Shown here: piece by piece, positions 5,039 through 6,629 of the stretch | Numbering within the stretch: the stretch's first letter is position 1 | Layout of the letters: the number at the start of each line of letters is the position of its first letter | Assembly (NCBI GenBank): GCA_017161665.1 | Contig: JADFCT010000213.1 | Coordinates: forward strand, 1 to 6,629 | Length of the DNA: 6,629 nucleotides | Direction of reading: 5' to 3' | Origin: Candidatus Sumerlaeota bacterium | GTDB lineage: Bacteria > Sumerlaeota > Sumerlaeia > JADFCT01 | Position numbers and translations under genes: made by a program | The notes under the pieces: model-generated | The model's database searches: none | Told to the model about the DNA's origin: nothing | What the model saw: the letters and a program-made list of their open reading frames with translations, nothing else

Positions 5039-6543
5039 GAGGTTTCCTCGTTTTTCGCTGGGCGATTCTTGAAACTCTCTTCGAGTTTTTTCAGTTTCTT
5101 TTTGCCCGGAAGCCCAATGACCTCGACGACGGAGCGAATCCGCTCCCGGCTCATATCTTTCCCCATAAGGGCCATGGACTCAAACAGGGGCGGCCCCACT
5201 TTGCCCCCCGTCATGACACGGAACAAAATTCCGGTCATATCGCGCACCTTCCAATCCATAAAAGCCGTGACGTCCTCAATCGCCGCCCGAATCCCTTCGG
5301 GCGACCAGTCATCCTGGCCCTCGAATTCCCACAACAGGCATTGCAGCGCAAGAACCACATCTTCCGCGCTCCGCCCCTTCGGTGGCAGATCGTCCATGTC
5401 CACCACCACTTCCCGTTCGAACAGAAAATGGCACCGCTCCATCATATCGCCCAACGTCTCCAACCGTTCGTGAATCAGGGGCATGAGACGGCGAAAAAAA
5501 GCGTCGCCCAGCCGCCACTCTTTGAAACGGGCCCACAATGCATCATCGCTCAGGGTCTCACGGATATAACGACCACTCATCCATTTGAGTTTTTGCGCGT
5601 CAAAAACAGACCCCCCCAGCCGGACATTCTTCAAATCAAAATCGGAAATCATCTCGCTCAACGAGAACATTTCGTCCTCCACACCGGGGCGACGATAACC
5701 GATCGTGGCCAGGTAGTTGAGCAAAGCCTCCGGCAAAAAGCCGGCGTCCCGGTAGTAGAACACCGACGTCGGATTCTTGCGTTTGGACATCTTGGAACGA
5801 TCCGGATTGAGCAACAACGGAATATGAACCCACGTCGGCGCGGTCCAACCAAAATACTCGTACAACAGAATATGTTTGGGCGTCGAAGGCAGCCAGTCCT
5901 CGCCCCGGATGACATGGCTGATTTTCATCAAGTGATCGTCCACCACATTGGCCAGATGATAGGTGGGCATCCCATCCGACTTCAACAGCACCTGGTCGTC
6001 GATTTGAGAATAGGGGTATCGGACTTCGCCGAACAGTTCATCCTGGATCACACACTCGCCGTCCGCGGGCACATCCAGCCGGATCACATGCGGATCGCCA
6101 GCGGCGATGCGGCGCTGGACGTCCTCGGGGGACAAGGCTTTACAGCGCTTGTCATAGCCGCCGGCGCCCCCCTTCTCACGCGTTTCCTTGCGGATGGCCT
6201 CCAGGGTTTCGGCCGAACAGAAGCATGGATAGGCCTTGCCGGCTTCGACGAGTTTCGCGCAGTGTTCGCGATAAATCTCGCCACGTTCCGATTGACGATA
6301 GGGACCGTATGGCCCCCCCACATCGGGGCCTTCGTCATAGGAAAGGCCCAGCCATTGGAGGCCCTCATAAATGCGATCCTCATATTGCCGACGTGACCGA
6401 AGCCGGTCCGTATCCTCCACGCGCAAAATGAAAACGCCGTTGTTCTTTTTGGCAAAGCAATAATTGAACAGGCCGATATAAGCCGTGCCCACATGAAGAT
6501 CCCCCGTCGGCGACGGAGCGATGCGCACCCGAATCTCACTCAT
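5035..6543 (-). CDS. gltX: Glutamate--tRNA ligase (GluRS)
   Basis: This class Ic aminoacyl-tRNA synthetase charges tRNA-Glu (in many bacteria also tRNA-Gln) with glutamate, using ATP in the cytoplasm. At 502 residues it is close to full family length. The N-terminal catalytic core begins RVRIAPSPTGDLHVGTA, with the HIGH-equivalent HVGT at 17-20. RVEDTD (41-46) is the conserved glutamate-site strand, and KMSKR (251-255) is the KMSKS-equivalent loop, followed by KNPTS. An SWIM-like Cys cluster matches the zinc site of E. coli GluRS in spacing (C107-x-C109 ... C134), but the fourth ligand, His in E. coli, is Ala136 here. The C-terminal helical anticodon-binding part runs from about 325 to the basic tail (KKKLKK, 481-486). 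ATG-6543 fits the family N-terminus; GAGG lies 12 nt upstream, which is rather far. The gene precedes ftsZ by 77 bp on the same strand. Whether it is discriminating or non-discriminating cannot be decided here. Confidence 0.97.
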   Translation of the reverse strand: MSEIRVRIAPSPTGDLHVGTAYIGLFNYCFAKKNNGVFILRVEDTDRLRSRRQYEDRIYEGLQWLGLSYDEGPDVGGPYGPYRQSERGEIYREHCAKLVEAGKAYPCFCSAETLEAIRKETREKGGAGGYDKRCKALSPEDVQRRIAAGDPHVIRLDVPADGECVIQDELFGEVRYPYSQIDDQVLLKSDGMPTYHLANVVDDHLMKISHVIRGEDWLPSTPKHILLYEYFGWTAPTWVHIPLLLNPDRSKMSKRKNPTSVFYYRDAGFLPEALLNYLATIGYRRPGVEDEMFSLSEMISDFDLKNVRLGGSVFDAQKLKWMSGRYIRETLSDDALWARFKEWRLGDAFFRRLMPLIHERLETLGDMMERCHFLFEREVVVDMDDLPPKGRSAEDVVLALQCLLWEFEGQDDWSPEGIRAAIEDVTAFMDWKVRDMTGILFRVMTGGKVGPPLFESMALMGKDMSRERIRSVVEVIGLPGKKKLKKLEESFKNRPAKNEETS

Positions 6544-6629
6544 GTATCATGCCAACCTCGATGAAATATTTGACCACTGACCACACGGAATACACAGCAA
6601 TGGCTCGTATGCTATTTTTTACGCCTTGG
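6544..6629. other. Upstream region of gltX (no further gene seen)
   Basis: These 86 bases reach the window edge. On the minus strand they carry GAGG (6559-6556) as the likely gltX SD. I see no convincing promoter pair, tRNA or terminator. An upstream ATG at 6550 has better spacing (5 nt) to the SD than the gltX ATG, but opens only a four-codon frame that ends across the gltX start. Confidence 0.4.

Noticed and set aside
4915..6396. Very long plus-strand open frame (493 codons) opposite gltX and the start of ftsZ
   Set aside because: It is the antisense of well-supported GluRS codons. Its translation shows no coherent domain, is rich in His/Gln/Pro as expected from a complementary frame, and runs into the ftsZ start region.

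Overview
The window looks like ordinary chromosome from an uncultured or little-studied diderm (Gram-negative-type) bacterium of moderately high G+C. The genes are bacterial housekeeping genes (EngB, FtsZ, GluRS), together with a lipobox lipoprotein, a secreted beta-sandwich protein and a type IV pilus/type II secretion-type MshEN domain. FN3-like lipoproteins, cohesin-like proteins and an ftsZ lying outside a division cluster are seen in several candidate phyla and PVC-like lineages, but nothing here fixes the phylum. I see no tRNA, rRNA, insertion sequence, CRISPR array, integrase or other sign of a mobile element.

Layout. Bases 1-1073 are read rightward: a 5'-truncated engB (ribosome-assembly GTPase) is joined by a 4-bp stop/start overlap to a small stand-alone MshEN-domain protein. 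Everything else is read leftward. From the right edge these are gltX (6543-5035), then after 77 bp ftsZ (4957-3314), which ends in a clear intrinsic terminator (3260-3286). A roughly 280-bp non-coding gap follows. Last is a two-gene unit: an FN3-like lipoprotein (2979-2572) and a secreted protein with two cohesin-like domains (about 2551-1118). The rightward and leftward groups converge at 1074-1117, which holds a G10 tract.

How the genes work together. EngB, GluRS and FtsZ are growth functions: ribosome assembly, tRNA charging and division. A sigma70-like promoter candidate overlaps the gltX stop codon, so ftsZ may be transcribed both with gltX and alone. The lipoprotein/cohesin-like pair is probably one envelope or extracellular operon with an unknown role. 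The MshEN protein has the fold used by T2SS/T4P assembly ATPases to sense c-di-GMP, but it has no ATPase domain.

Most unusual items: the stand-alone MshEN protein coupled to engB; the FtsZ with a Pro-rich linker of about 200 residues and an atypical C-terminus; the FN3-lipoprotein/double-cohesin-like pair; and the poly-G tracts at the convergent gene ends. I did not find convincing evidence of a wholly new defence or mobile system.
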